This document shows, one piece after another, positions 33,656-41,355 of a DNA stretch of 64,000 nucleotides (position 1 is the first letter of the stretch; every line of letters starts with the position of its first letter). The position numbers were made by a program, and so were the translations under genes. Below the pieces are notes generated by a model. That model was not told the DNA's origin. It saw nothing but the letters and a program-made list of their open reading frames with translations, and made no database searches. Source of the DNA: JBLWXV01 sp048267245 (GTDB lineage: Bacteria > Bdellovibrionota > Bacteriovoracia > Bacteriovoracales > Bacteriovoracaceae); the NCBI GenBank assembly GCA_048267245.1, contig JBLWXV010000002.1, positions 558,001-622,000 on the forward strand. Direction: 5' to 3'.

Positions 33656-34495
33656 CGCTGCTCGAATAGAAGTAGCTATAGGAGTCGTTTTCCTTCCTAT
33701 TAAATTCGAGAGATCTCCGCTGTCGTCATAGAGTCCACCTCTCGATGCGCCCTTTTCTGAGTCTGCTAGCATCTCGGCTATAACTTTAGGAAGTCCAACC
33801 TTGAGGAGAAGTTCTACATATTCACTCTCTGTGAGATTGTGATAGCGAATATCTTTCCCTGTGATCTCTGAAATTATTTCGGCAAATTCTGAGAGTGTAT
33901 AGGCCGTATCGCCGGCCAATTCATAGGTTCTCGGCTCTCCTCGTAGCGTCGCCTTCACAGCGGCAAGGGCGTAGTCACGGCGAGCGGCACTTGAAATTCT
34001 TCCTTCGCCTGCACATCCCCAAACGCCGTTATTAGCAAGAGCGTTCTGAATACCCATTGTATAGTTTTCGTTGTACCAGCCATTGCGAAGAAGAGCGTAG
34101 CTGATTCCACTTTCTTGCAACATTTTCTCGGTCTCTAGATGCTCTTTGGCAAAACCAAGTGGACTTGAATCTGCTCTCAGTATACTTGTATAAGCAATAA
34201 ACTTAACTCCAGCCTCTTTGGCCGCCTCAATCACATTGCGGTGTTGTGTCGCTCTTGAACCAACTTCACTAGATGAGATGAGGATCAATTTATCAATCCC
34301 AGCAAGAGCTGTGGTGAACGATTCTTTGTCGTTATAATCGGCCTTTCTCACTTCTAATCTCTTGGAGCCAAGCTCCTTTGCCTTATCAGGGTTTCTAGCT
34401 ATGGCGACAAGCTCACTTGCATCAGTCCCTTGGGATAAGAATTCCTCAACAACCAAATTTCCTAGTTGTCCGGTTGAACCTGTTATAGCAATCAT
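33644..34495 (-). CDS. qorB: NmrA-like NAD(P)H:quinone oxidoreductase (QorB type)
   Basis: A 283-residue atypical SDR: MIAITGSTGQLGNLVV (GxxGxxG cofactor site), AIARNPDKAKEL, a LILISSSEVGSRATQHRNVI segment and LLRNGWYNENY, all matching E. coli QorB/YtfG. It reduces quinones with NADPH. As in E. coli, the gene is divergent from an HxlR-type regulator (ytfG/ytfH arrangement), with a 17-bp palindrome between them. The 3' end overlaps the convergent kinase gene by 12 bases. Confidence 0.83.
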   Translation of the reverse strand: MIAITGSTGQLGNLVVEEFLSQGTDASELVAIARNPDKAKELGSKRLEVRKADYNDKESFTTALAGIDKLILISSSEVGSRATQHRNVIEAAKEAGVKFIAYTSILRADSSPLGFAKEHLETEKMLQESGISYALLRNGWYNENYTMGIQNALANNGVWGCAGEGRISSAARRDYALAAVKATLRGEPRTYELAGDTAYTLSEFAEIISEITGKDIRYHNLTESEYVELLLKVGLPKVIAEMLADSEKGASRGGLYDDSGDLSNLIGRKTTPIATSIRAALEA

Positions 34496-34544
34496 ATTGA
34501 TCTCCTTTTGCGTTTTATGCTGTTAGTGGTAAGATAGCACCTAC

Positions 34545-34561
34545 ACTTACTTAAAGTAAGT
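34545..34561. promoter_or_regulatory. 17-bp palindromic operator between qorB and hxlR-type gene
   Basis: ACTTACTT-A-AAGTAAGT is a perfect palindrome in the 84-base divergent gap, and a further half-like GTAAGTA overlaps the regulator's start region at about 34574-34580. HxlR-family dimers bind such palindromes, so autoregulation and control of qorB are likely. Confidence 0.68.
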
Positions 34562-34579
34562 ACATACAAAAAGGTAAGT

Positions 34580-34942
34580 ATGAACAATAAATCGACATCT
34601 CTCAGATTCGTCAGAGGAGATGTACTCTCAAGCAAATGTCCTTCTAGGGCCGTATTAGGTCACTTAACGAGTAAGTGGGGAGTACTAGTTCTTCATGCTC
34701 TCTCAAGCGGGCAAGTGCTGAGGTTTAGTGAACTTAGAAGGCTTATTGAGGGAATAAGTGAAAAAATGCTCACTCAAACCCTTAAGACCTTTGAAGAGGA
34801 TGGCCTAGTTAAGCGCACTTCCTATCCGGTTGTTCCACCCTATGTTGAATATCAATTGACTGCCAAAGGATTAGAGGCGTCATTAAAGATTGTCGAACTC
34901 GTCGACTGGATAGAAATGAATATCAAAGATCTAACAAATTGA
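34580..34942 (+). CDS. HxlR-family winged-helix regulator
   Basis: A 120-residue regulator of the HxlR/MarR-like type. It has Cys in KCPSRAVLGHLTSKWGVLVL, the recognition region RFSELRRLIEGISEKMLTQTL, and the wing GLVKRTSYPVVPPYVEYQLT. The N-terminal Cys and the divergent quinone reductase fit the QorR/YodB group, which senses quinones or electrophiles by Cys modification. The palindrome ACTTACTTAAAGTAAGT lies 19 bases upstream of its start. Redox sensing is inferred from family and neighbour. Confidence 0.9.
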   Translation: MNNKSTSLRFVRGDVLSSKCPSRAVLGHLTSKWGVLVLHALSSGQVLRFSELRRLIEGISEKMLTQTLKTFEEDGLVKRTSYPVVPPYVEYQLTAKGLEASLKIVELVDWIEMNIKDLTN

Positions 34943-35012
34943 GGTTCCACCTTTCTTATACGGGCTAGGTCAAATTACATGACTGTGTAAGTATTGCGAG
35001 AGGAGGTGCACT

Positions 35013-35735
35013 TTGAAGGCCGAAATTTATCGCATGGATACACCTGATCACATTTGTCCGTTTGGACTCAAGTCCAAGGATCTCTTAGAGCACGAGGATG
35101 TGGAAGTGATTGATCATCCTCTGAAATCAAGGAGTGAGACCGACTCATTTCTTGAGGAACATGACCTCAAGACTACACCGCAAGTCTATATTGATGGTGA
35201 GCGCATTGGCGGTTATGAAGAGCTCGCTAAATATTTTCATAAAAAGACCCTCAAACAAGAGGGACTAACTTATCAGCCGGTCATTGCTGTCTTTAGTTCG
35301 ACTGCTCTCATGGCCCTCGCTCTAAGCTGGGCACAAACTGAAAGTTTAGGATTTATGACCCTAGAGATCTTCATTGCTCTAAGTATGTGTGTTCTTGCGA
35401 TCTTAAAACTTCGCGATCTCTATTCGTTTTCAAATCAATTTCTCTCCTACGATTTATTGGCACAAAAATACGTGCGCTATTCCTATGTGTATCCCTTTGC
35501 TGAATTAATCGCAGGGGTGGGGATGCTCTCAGGTCTGATTCCTCCCGTTTTTGCCATCATTGCTCTTTTTATTGGTTTGGTTGGCGCTACATCTGTCTTT
35601 AAGGCGGTCTACATTGAAAAAAGAGAACTCAAGTGTGCCTGTGTTGGAGGAGACAGCAATGTCCCTCTTGGAGCAGTTTCGCTTCTTGAGAATGTGATGA
35701 TGGTTTTTATGGGGGTAGTTACGCTTTTGAGCTAG
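35013..35735 (+). CDS. glutaredoxin fused to MauE/DoxX-like membrane domain
   Basis: The start is a TTG six bases after a perfect AGGAGG; 240 residues. Residues 1 to about 80 are a glutaredoxin with a single-Cys active site (CPFG), TTPQVYIDGERIGGYEEL for the cis-Pro and glutathione contacts. The rest has four membrane helices of the MauE/DoxX type with a conserved Cys pair (KCACVGG) near the end. It probably passes reducing or oxidising equivalents across the inner membrane through the Cys residues. It stands as a single gene after the hxlR-type regulator. Confidence 0.8.
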   Translation: MKAEIYRMDTPDHICPFGLKSKDLLEHEDVEVIDHPLKSRSETDSFLEEHDLKTTPQVYIDGERIGGYEELAKYFHKKTLKQEGLTYQPVIAVFSSTALMALALSWAQTESLGFMTLEIFIALSMCVLAILKLRDLYSFSNQFLSYDLLAQKYVRYSYVYPFAELIAGVGMLSGLIPPVFAIIALFIGLVGATSVFKAVYIEKRELKCACVGGDSNVPLGAVSLLENVMMVFMGVVTLLS

Positions 35736-35837
35736 GGCTTGCTTTAATTCTCTCTCGACTTTTTTGATTCGAGTAAAGACTTCACACCTAAGTAGCCGCT
35801 ATTGCAAGAGTGCTTCCAGAAGGGTACTGAGCCCTTA

Positions 35838-36530
35838 ATGAACTACTTTCTTCTGGCCATTTGCCTATGCTTTTTATTGCAAAAGCCCGCGCTCGCTCGC
35901 GTGAGTCCCGACGAACTAGGTGAGGTATTTAAGACCTTTCATGGGATTTTTGACGAGCGACTGTCCGCTAGTGAAGTACTGCTCTTTAACGACACTAATA
36001 ACGGAGCGATTAACTGGCTTGATTATGATATCTACCGCGCGGCTTATCACCGTGCTGAGAGTAAGCACTTCATTTGGGTCTTTGGCGGACTTATCAATTC
36101 CGATTTTATGACTATTGACGGCGTTGCCCTTATTGTTTGCCACGAGCTAGGTCATGGCTTTGGTGGTCCACCCTATAAGCGCTCGGGTTCTACTTCTGAA
36201 GGGCAGTCCGACTACTTCGCCACGGGGGAGTGTCTTGATAACTTCTTTGAAGCCTCGCCAAGACATCTTAGCGCGCAAGAGCTTGAGCACCCTGCGGCCC
36301 AACTATGCAAAGATTTAAACTGCCTTCGAAAGCTTTGGGCGATAGATGTTCAGCGCGAGTCCTTTCTAAGACACGATGGGGTAGAGACCTCTTACTTTAC
36401 ACCAGACTTATCAATTGCAGAGAGTACCTCTGAAGAGGATACCTTCTATCCCTCTCACCAATGCCGTCTAGATACCTATATTGCAGGTGCCCTTGGGACG
36501 ATCCGCCCGCGTTGCTGGTTTGCCGATTGA
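35838..36530 (+). CDS. secreted zinc metalloprotease-like protein
   Basis: The start is the ATG at 35838, giving a signal peptide (MNYFLLAICLCFLLQKPALA); an upstream TTG has no better ribosome site. The 230-residue protein has the zincin motif HELGHGFGG and, 17 residues on, SEGQSDYFA, whose Glu could be the third zinc ligand. Several Cys residues in the C-terminal half suggest disulphides. It would act in the periplasm or outside the cell on unknown protein targets. A second HELGH protein follows two genes downstream, which suggests a protease cluster. Confidence 0.72.
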   Translation: MNYFLLAICLCFLLQKPALARVSPDELGEVFKTFHGIFDERLSASEVLLFNDTNNGAINWLDYDIYRAAYHRAESKHFIWVFGGLINSDFMTIDGVALIVCHELGHGFGGPPYKRSGSTSEGQSDYFATGECLDNFFEASPRHLSAQELEHPAAQLCKDLNCLRKLWAIDVQRESFLRHDGVETSYFTPDLSIAESTSEEDTFYPSHQCRLDTYIAGALGTIRPRCWFAD

Positions 36531-36607
36531 TTTAGTCGGTCTTAGTTAATCTAAGAGCTTTTAAAACCGATAAGATTAGGTCTAATAAAGTAAGTAGGGC
36601 CTAGTTT

Positions 36608-37015
36608 ATGTATCGATTTATTCTCCTCATTATCTCACTTCTAGCGCTGCCGGTTTTGGGGCTAAGGGCCGAGGTCAATTCTCTGGGGCTTAAGACACAT
36701 CACCTTGATTTCTCACTTGATATTAAGGGAGAAACACTAAGATTTCATAACAACGGACTACTAAAAACTGTGGAACTCAATCAATGCGGCAAAAAGCAGG
36801 CGAGAAAGATCGTAAGATCGCTACTTCCTCAATTTGCTCAGTGGCTGCAAGAGAACTCTAAAGCCGAGCAAGAGGATAATGCTCAACTCAGAATGGGCGA
36901 GCGGGTTGTTCCAGTCTACCTAAGTAAGAATTTAGATAGCTCCTGGGCGCGCATGCCAGCAAGTGTTGGGGCCCATGTGGCCGCTTTGGAGGCGAAATGC
37001 TCCAAAGAAAAATAA
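36608..37015 (+). CDS. small secreted protein, unknown function
   Basis: A 135-residue protein with a signal peptide (MYRFILLIISLLALPVLGLRA). The mature part has a short beta hairpin-like start (HHLDFSLDIKGETLRFHNNG), a central CGKKQARKIVRSLLPQFAQWL helix and one more Cys near the C-terminus. No family is recognised. Its 3' end overlaps the start of the HELGH protein by 19 bases, so it could be that protein's inhibitor, chaperone or partner; this is only suggested by position. Confidence 0.6.
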   Translation: MYRFILLIISLLALPVLGLRAEVNSLGLKTHHLDFSLDIKGETLRFHNNGLLKTVELNQCGKKQARKIVRSLLPQFAQWLQENSKAEQEDNAQLRMGERVVPVYLSKNLDSSWARMPASVGAHVAALEAKCSKEK

Positions 37016-38883
37016 TTTCTCTTTCAATTCTAGGCCTGTTATCAAGCGCTTCTGTGCAGGCGCAAGTCTACTCATCCCCGAATGATGTGCTCAAGCAGGC
37101 CGAGTCGCTACTCTCGCCAAGAGTTGCTTGTTTGGAGGGAGATTTTAGTGAACCCGAACCGGTTAAGCCCAATCCCTATGGACAGTGTATTAAGGATATT
37201 TGCGGTGAGGATCCTGCAACGGTTTTTAGCGCCAACGAGAGATATATCGAAAAGTCCAAAGCGCAAACGGATAAGGCATTTGATGAGCTTCTCCAAGAGG
37301 GACTCGATGACGTCTTTGATACCGTTCTTGGCAATGCAAAAAAGGCGATGAGAGAGCTCTCACCCGAGGAGCGCCAGGAAGTCATCGCTCAAATGCAAGT
37401 TGATACACTCTATTCAGAGTATCTTCAAAGTCTGATGGAGGCGATAATCGAAGCCTTTTCAGTATCAGATGCACCTATTGAGGCCCTTCCTTATTTTGAG
37501 AGTGAGGCCATTGCTTCAATGAACTCCATCTATCCACCAGAGTTGGTACAGGCTTTTGAGAGAAAGCGTACGCTCACGATGATTGCCACAGCTGAGGCAA
37601 ATTCAAGTCTCGCAAATCTTAATAAGGATCAGCTGCTCACTATCATCAAAAGGGAGCGCATTGCTGACGGCGCTTGGAGACTGCCAGATACTTTGGGTGC
37701 CGAGAGAATGAGGATCATGAGTGCGATGGCCCAAACGAGTAATCAAATTCCCATTGATTCGCGAGGCGGCCATATGAGCGGGAATGAAGATATCCTCCTA
37801 TTGCAGAATTACTTGAGTCTTCAAGCTGCTACGCTGCTCTCGCGCAGTGAGAATGAAATTAAGGAAATTAATGCGGGAATTCTAAAGGATTATGAGTCTT
37901 CGATGGGAGACTTACCAGATCCTCTTAAGTCACTTGAAGCAAGACTTGAAGAGACAAAGACTGCTTGTAGTGCGAGCTTAAAAAGTAACCTTGCCTCCCT
38001 TCCTACAGAAGATGATATCGCGGCCACTAGAGTTAAGATTGATCAGACTAAGGCGCAGATCATTAGTGAGGTCAAGAGCAAGGGGCTCTTCTCTCTCCAA
38101 TCTTCCCGCGAGCTTGCTAAACATCTCAACGGTGTAGAGGTGCGCCTTCCAGCATCAAAGCAGGACTATGCTCGATCTTTGGGGGCACTCTTTGGCAATT
38201 TAAAAGGTTTTTCAAATGTCGTTGGCAAGAAAGATAAAGTGTATGGCGCAATTGCAATGACTAGAGGGGCCGATTGTTTCTCTGAAGCCAAGTACGACAC
38301 GAATATGGCCTACTACTTTGAACAGGCCCACGATCACGATCACGGCTTTGTCTATCTTGATAGTTCAACGATCCACGATTTCGGAGCAGTGGGCAGACCT
38401 GTGCTCTCCCATGAGTTGGGCCACGCCGTCTCAATTTACTTTCTAACGGGCAAGGGCTCCTTTGAGTCTCGTCAGATGAGAAAGGATGTGATGAGATGTC
38501 TTCGCCGCGGCCACGTGAGTGGCGGTTTTTTCCAAAAGCTATTTGCTTCATCTCCAACAGTTTTTTCTGAAGAAGACTTCGCAGACTCGTTTGCTGCCCA
38601 AGTGATGCCGCAAGCTTCTAATCTTGGATGTTCACTTACAAAAGAAGGAGCGCCCTCATCGAGGGATCTTGGAGTTCTCACATCGGTTCAGCTCAATTAC
38701 CAAAGTGTTGGCAATCCGAGTTGGCAGCATTCTTCCACGGTCTATCGCATGCTTCACTGGGAGGCCAATACCAAAAAGGCCCTGCCAAATTCGTGCAAGC
38801 GAGTAATGGAGGAATTTGGTGAGAATGTGAATTTTCCCAAGCACTGCTGGTCTCAAGAAATTAGGAAACGCCAAGAGCGTTAA
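36997..38883 (+). CDS. large secreted zincin-like metalloprotease
   Basis: A 628-residue exported protein (signal peptide to about SVQAQ). The first 400 residues are mainly helical and have no motif I know, perhaps a propeptide or binding region. The catalytic part is C-terminal: VLSHELGHAVSIYFL at about residue 470 with the HExxH zinc motif, and EEDFADSFAAQVM about 55 residues on, whose Glu/Asp can complete the site. Eight or more Cys residues flank it. It begins inside the preceding small gene. Substrate unknown; in a predator, prey-envelope or protein digestion is a reasonable guess. Confidence 0.7.
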   Translation: MLQRKIISLSILGLLSSASVQAQVYSSPNDVLKQAESLLSPRVACLEGDFSEPEPVKPNPYGQCIKDICGEDPATVFSANERYIEKSKAQTDKAFDELLQEGLDDVFDTVLGNAKKAMRELSPEERQEVIAQMQVDTLYSEYLQSLMEAIIEAFSVSDAPIEALPYFESEAIASMNSIYPPELVQAFERKRTLTMIATAEANSSLANLNKDQLLTIIKRERIADGAWRLPDTLGAERMRIMSAMAQTSNQIPIDSRGGHMSGNEDILLLQNYLSLQAATLLSRSENEIKEINAGILKDYESSMGDLPDPLKSLEARLEETKTACSASLKSNLASLPTEDDIAATRVKIDQTKAQIISEVKSKGLFSLQSSRELAKHLNGVEVRLPASKQDYARSLGALFGNLKGFSNVVGKKDKVYGAIAMTRGADCFSEAKYDTNMAYYFEQAHDHDHGFVYLDSSTIHDFGAVGRPVLSHELGHAVSIYFLTGKGSFESRQMRKDVMRCLRRGHVSGGFFQKLFASSPTVFSEEDFADSFAAQVMPQASNLGCSLTKEGAPSSRDLGVLTSVQLNYQSVGNPSWQHSSTVYRMLHWEANTKKALPNSCKRVMEEFGENVNFPKHCWSQEIRKRQER

Positions 38884-38884
38884 T

Positions 38885-38950
38885 TGTGTAGATTTCTACA
38901 CAAACTCAATAAACCTCTGAAAAGAAGTTGATCTCCTCCTTTGTTAAACT
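38885..38950 (+). promoter_or_regulatory. stress-type promoter of dps
   Basis: Perfect TGTGTA-GATTTC-TACACA (38885-38902), CTGAAAAG (38917-38924) 14 bases on, an 18-base spacer and GTTAAACT (38943-38950), 32 bases before the ATG. The 15-mer TAGATTTCTACACAA is identical to that before the DUF1328 gene. The operator also forms a 9-bp stem right after the protease stop codon, but no U-run follows. Confidence 0.65.
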
Positions 38951-38981
38951 CATTTCAATGAATGTTTCGAAGGAGTAATTC

Positions 38982-39467
38982 ATGTCTATTTCTAAAAGAC
39001 CTGTCACACACATGAACGAGAATAATATTAAGGAGACCTCTAAGGCGCTTAATCATCTACTGGCCAATGAGTATGCGTTGTTTACTAAGACGCTCAATTA
39101 CCATTGGAATATCACCGGTCCACGCTTTCATAGTCTTCATACATTTTTAGAAGCACAGTACAACACCCTTCTTGGTTCAATGGATGCCATTGCTGAGCGC
39201 GTCCGCGTACTGGGAGAAACACCCTGTAGTACTGTTAAGGAAATGATGGAGCAGATGGATCTAAATGAGCGCAATGGCAAGAATATGTCTGCCAGCGAGA
39301 TGCTGCAAAATCTCTTAGGGGATCACCAGAAAATTCAGAGTTTGATTCACGATACTCTAGAAAAAGAGGGTCTCTTTGACAGCGACCCAGGAACGGAAGA
39401 TTTCCTCACAGCTCTTTTACAGACACACGAAAAAGATAGCTGGATGCTTAAGTCTCATCTCGATTAG
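38982..39467 (+). CDS. dps: Dps-family DNA-protection ferritin-like protein
   Basis: A 161-residue Dps protein behind AAGGAG. Ferroxidase-site residues lie in YHWNITGPRFHSLHTFLE (His, His, Asp/Glu pattern) and DAIAERVRVLGETP. Dps dodecamers oxidise and store iron, and shield DNA under oxidative or starvation stress. The N-terminus is short, with few basic residues, so DNA binding is not certain. The promoter carries the shared TGTGTA-N6-TACACA element. The gene converges with the PhoB-type regulator two bases downstream. Confidence 0.93.
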   Translation: MSISKRPVTHMNENNIKETSKALNHLLANEYALFTKTLNYHWNITGPRFHSLHTFLEAQYNTLLGSMDAIAERVRVLGETPCSTVKEMMEQMDLNERNGKNMSASEMLQNLLGDHQKIQSLIHDTLEKEGLFDSDPGTEDFLTALLQTHEKDSWMLKSHLD

Positions 39468-39469
39468 GC

Positions 39470-40162
39470 TTAAGTCGTCGGGCAGAACTTGTATCCCGCT
39501 CCGTGCACAGACTCTATCAAATGAGAAAGGTCACCCAGCTTTTTGCGCAGCTTACTCACATGGGTGTCCACGGAGCGGGTATACACATGTACGTCTTCTC
39601 CCCAAATGTCGTTCAGCATGGAATCGCGCTCAACGACAACACCTGGGCGAGTGGCAAAGTACATGAGTATCTTAAATTCGAGCGCAGTGAGTTCGATAGG
39701 AGAGAACTCACTACCTTGAAGAATTGATACTTCCTGTCTGGCCTTATCAATTTCAATTTCCCTCCAGCGAAAGTAATCGCTAGAGCGCTTGATGATTTCA
39801 ATCTTTTTAAGTTTTGCTTCAATTCTGGCCTTCAATTCGAGCGAGTTGAAGGGCTTAGTGATGTAGTCATCGGCCCCGGCCGAAAAGCCCATGATTTTCT
39901 CAGAGAGCTCTGCGTGACTTGTCAGAAAGAACACCGGGACTTCGGGGTGATCAAGTTGGATGCGACTGCAAAACTCCACACCATTTCCATCGGGTAGTTC
40001 AATGTCGAGAAGGATGAGATCGGGCGTCTTAGATGCTAAGATCTCTGTGGCGGCGCTCACTGTTTGCGCCCACACCAACTCAATTAAGCTGCCGCCAATG
40101 GACTGCTCGACCATGCGGTAGATTTCTTTGCTATCTTCGACAAGAAGTACGAATTGGGCCAT
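39470..40162 (-). CDS. OmpR/PhoB-family response regulator
   Basis: The start is the ATG complementary to 40160-40162 (AGGTG upstream); a longer frame adds a non-conserved leader. The 230-residue protein has a receiver (VLLVEDS, LILLDIELPDG, FLTSHAE, YITKPFN) and a winged-helix DNA-binding domain (MLNDIWGEDVHVYTRSVDTH, then VHGAGYKF). It has no kinase beside it, but an HPt protein is encoded divergently 87 bases away, which suggests it gets phosphate by relay, for example from one of the hybrid kinases. It converges on dps. Confidence 0.9.
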   Translation of the reverse strand: MAQFVLLVEDSKEIYRMVEQSIGGSLIELVWAQTVSAATEILASKTPDLILLDIELPDGNGVEFCSRIQLDHPEVPVFFLTSHAELSEKIMGFSAGADDYITKPFNSLELKARIEAKLKKIEIIKRSSDYFRWREIEIDKARQEVSILQGSEFSPIELTALEFKILMYFATRPGVVVERDSMLNDIWGEDVHVYTRSVDTHVSKLRKKLGDLSHLIESVHGAGYKFCPTT

Positions 40163-40249
40163 TAACACCTTTATGACTGTGCGTGCCAGCAATCGTCTAA
40201 CGCGCAACTTGAAAAATGCAGTATTTTTTAGCATTCTTAGGCGGCATTT

Positions 40250-40591
40250 GTGAATCAAATTATTGTCGCGAGGCGGAATGTGCAGCATTTAATCAATGAT
40301 GAAGCGGTGAGTCCGGGGCTTGAGAAGTATGTGCCTGAATTCTATCAAGATCGAGTAAAGGAACTTGAGACCATCCAGTCACTCATAGGCAGTAATGACC
40401 TTGAATCTATTAGAGCAATTACTCATCGCTGGAAGGGCTATAGTGCTCCCTATGGCTTTCACACTCTGGCCAGGCTTGGTAGCGATCTCGAAGTATGTTG
40501 TCTCGGTGGAGAAGTGAATCGTTCACAACTCTTAATCAAAAATATTTCAGATTACCTCGCACTCAAAGGTCAAAGTCTAAGTCTCGTTTAA
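40250..40591 (+). CDS. HPt-domain phosphotransfer protein
   Basis: A 113-residue protein with the HPt helix pattern ITHRWKGYSAPYGFHTLARLGSDLE, whose His is the expected phospho-site (HxxKG). It begins at a GTG and is divergent from the PhoB-type regulator. HPt proteins move phosphate between the receiver of a hybrid kinase and a final regulator; hybrid kinases at 10247 and 44066 in this window lack their own HPt. A connection among them is plausible, not shown. An alternative later start would shorten the N-terminus, which is poorly conserved-looking. Confidence 0.78.
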   Translation: MNQIIVARRNVQHLINDEAVSPGLEKYVPEFYQDRVKELETIQSLIGSNDLESIRAITHRWKGYSAPYGFHTLARLGSDLEVCCLGGEVNRSQLLIKNISDYLALKGQSLSLV

Positions 40592-40626
40592 GAATTGTTT
40601 TGCAAATTGCTCACAATCTTAATGAA

Positions 40627-40692
40627 TGTTTAGATTTCTACACAATCTTTAAACCTGTCCTAAAGGATCAAGTTGATCCACTTCGATAAACT
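40627..40692 (+). promoter_or_regulatory. stress-type promoter of the DUF1328 gene
   Basis: TGTTTA-GATTTC-TACACA (40627-40644; one mismatch in the left arm), CTAAAGGA (40660-40667) 15 bases on, a 17-base spacer and GATAAACT (40685-40692), 36 bases before the ATG. A second perfect palindrome, GGATCAAGTTGATCC (40665-40679), overlaps the spacer; its half AGTTGATC also appears in the dps promoter. Same layout as before mscS and dps. Confidence 0.62.
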
Positions 40693-40727
40693 GATTCTAG
40701 TTTTTGTCCACAAGCAAAGGAGGAATC

Positions 40728-40910
40728 ATGCTTTATTGGGCAGTCGTATTTTTTATCATTGCAATAGCTGCAGGCGTCTTTGGTTTTGGGGGTATCGCAG
40801 CCGCCAGTGCAGGTATCGCAAAAGTTCTGTTCTTTATTTTTATTATCGGCTTTATCATCTCGCTGGTGCTGCACTTCGCGCGAACAGTTGATAATAAAAC
40901 AAAATTGTAA
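40728..40910 (+). CDS. DUF1328 small membrane protein (YtjA-like)
   Basis: A 60-residue protein behind AAAGGAGG with two membrane helices (YWAVVFFIIAIAAGVFGFGG and the stretch VLFFIFIIGFIISLVLHF) and the GIAAASAGIAK turn typical of DUF1328. The family is induced by envelope, osmotic or oxidative stress in several bacteria; its mechanism is not known. It is followed after 31 bases by a small exported helical protein, probably on the same transcript, and carries the promoter type shared with dps and mscS. Confidence 0.85.
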   Translation: MLYWAVVFFIIAIAAGVFGFGGIAAASAGIAKVLFFIFIIGFIISLVLHFARTVDNKTKL

Positions 40911-40941
40911 AAAACCTCATCGATATATTTAAGGAGTAATA

Positions 40942-41292
40942 ATGAAAACTAAGATTTTAACAATTATCGCATTTATGTTTGTCTCACTCACTTCTTTTGC
41001 GGCCGTGAATATGAAGAAAGAGTACCAGGAACTTAAAACAGCTACACAGAAGAAGATGAAGGTCATCGACAATAAAATGGAAAAGCTCTCAGATAAAATT
41101 GCCAAAATGTCTGGTGAAGCCAAGCGTGATCTTCAGAAAGGTTACGACAACCTTGCAGAGATGAAGAATGATCTTAAAGATCAATTAGAAGATGCTGCCG
41201 ACACTACGGAAGATAAGTGGGCATCTGCCAAAGATAAGATCGAAGATCTTGCCGACTCAATTGAAAGTAAGATTGATGAGGCCATTGATTAA
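40942..41292 (+). CDS. exported coiled-coil (apolipoprotein-like) protein
   Basis: A 116-residue protein with a signal peptide (MKTKILTIIAFMFVSLTSFA). The mature part is an almost uninterrupted amphipathic helix rich in Lys, Asp and Glu (KKMKVIDNKMEKLSDKIAK, ATTED-like turns, then IEDLADSIESKIDEAID), like YtxH/apolipophorin-type stress proteins. It has no Cys or aromatic core. It lies behind the DUF1328 gene with its own AAGGAG, and a strong terminator ends the unit. It is likely a periplasmic envelope-stress or lipid-associated protein. Confidence 0.72.
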   Translation: MKTKILTIIAFMFVSLTSFAAVNMKKEYQELKTATQKKMKVIDNKMEKLSDKIAKMSGEAKRDLQKGYDNLAEMKNDLKDQLEDAADTTEDKWASAKDKIEDLADSIESKIDEAID

Positions 41293-41322
41293 TAGTTAAT
41301 GTGTCTCTCAAACTCCCAATTG

Positions 41323-41355
41323 GCGCCCCTGTTTTTCAGGGGCGCTTTTATTTTT
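41323..41355. terminator. intrinsic terminator
   Basis: GCGCCCCTG (41323-41331), a T5 loop and CAGGGGCGC (41337-41345) are followed by TTTTATTTTT. It ends the DUF1328/coiled-coil unit and lies right beside the end of the convergent polysaccharide lyase gene. Confidence 0.92.

Noticed and set aside
38884..38903. Terminator of the protease gene.
   Set aside because: A 9-bp stem is present but no U-run follows, and the same sequence recurs upstream of other genes as part of a promoter layout.
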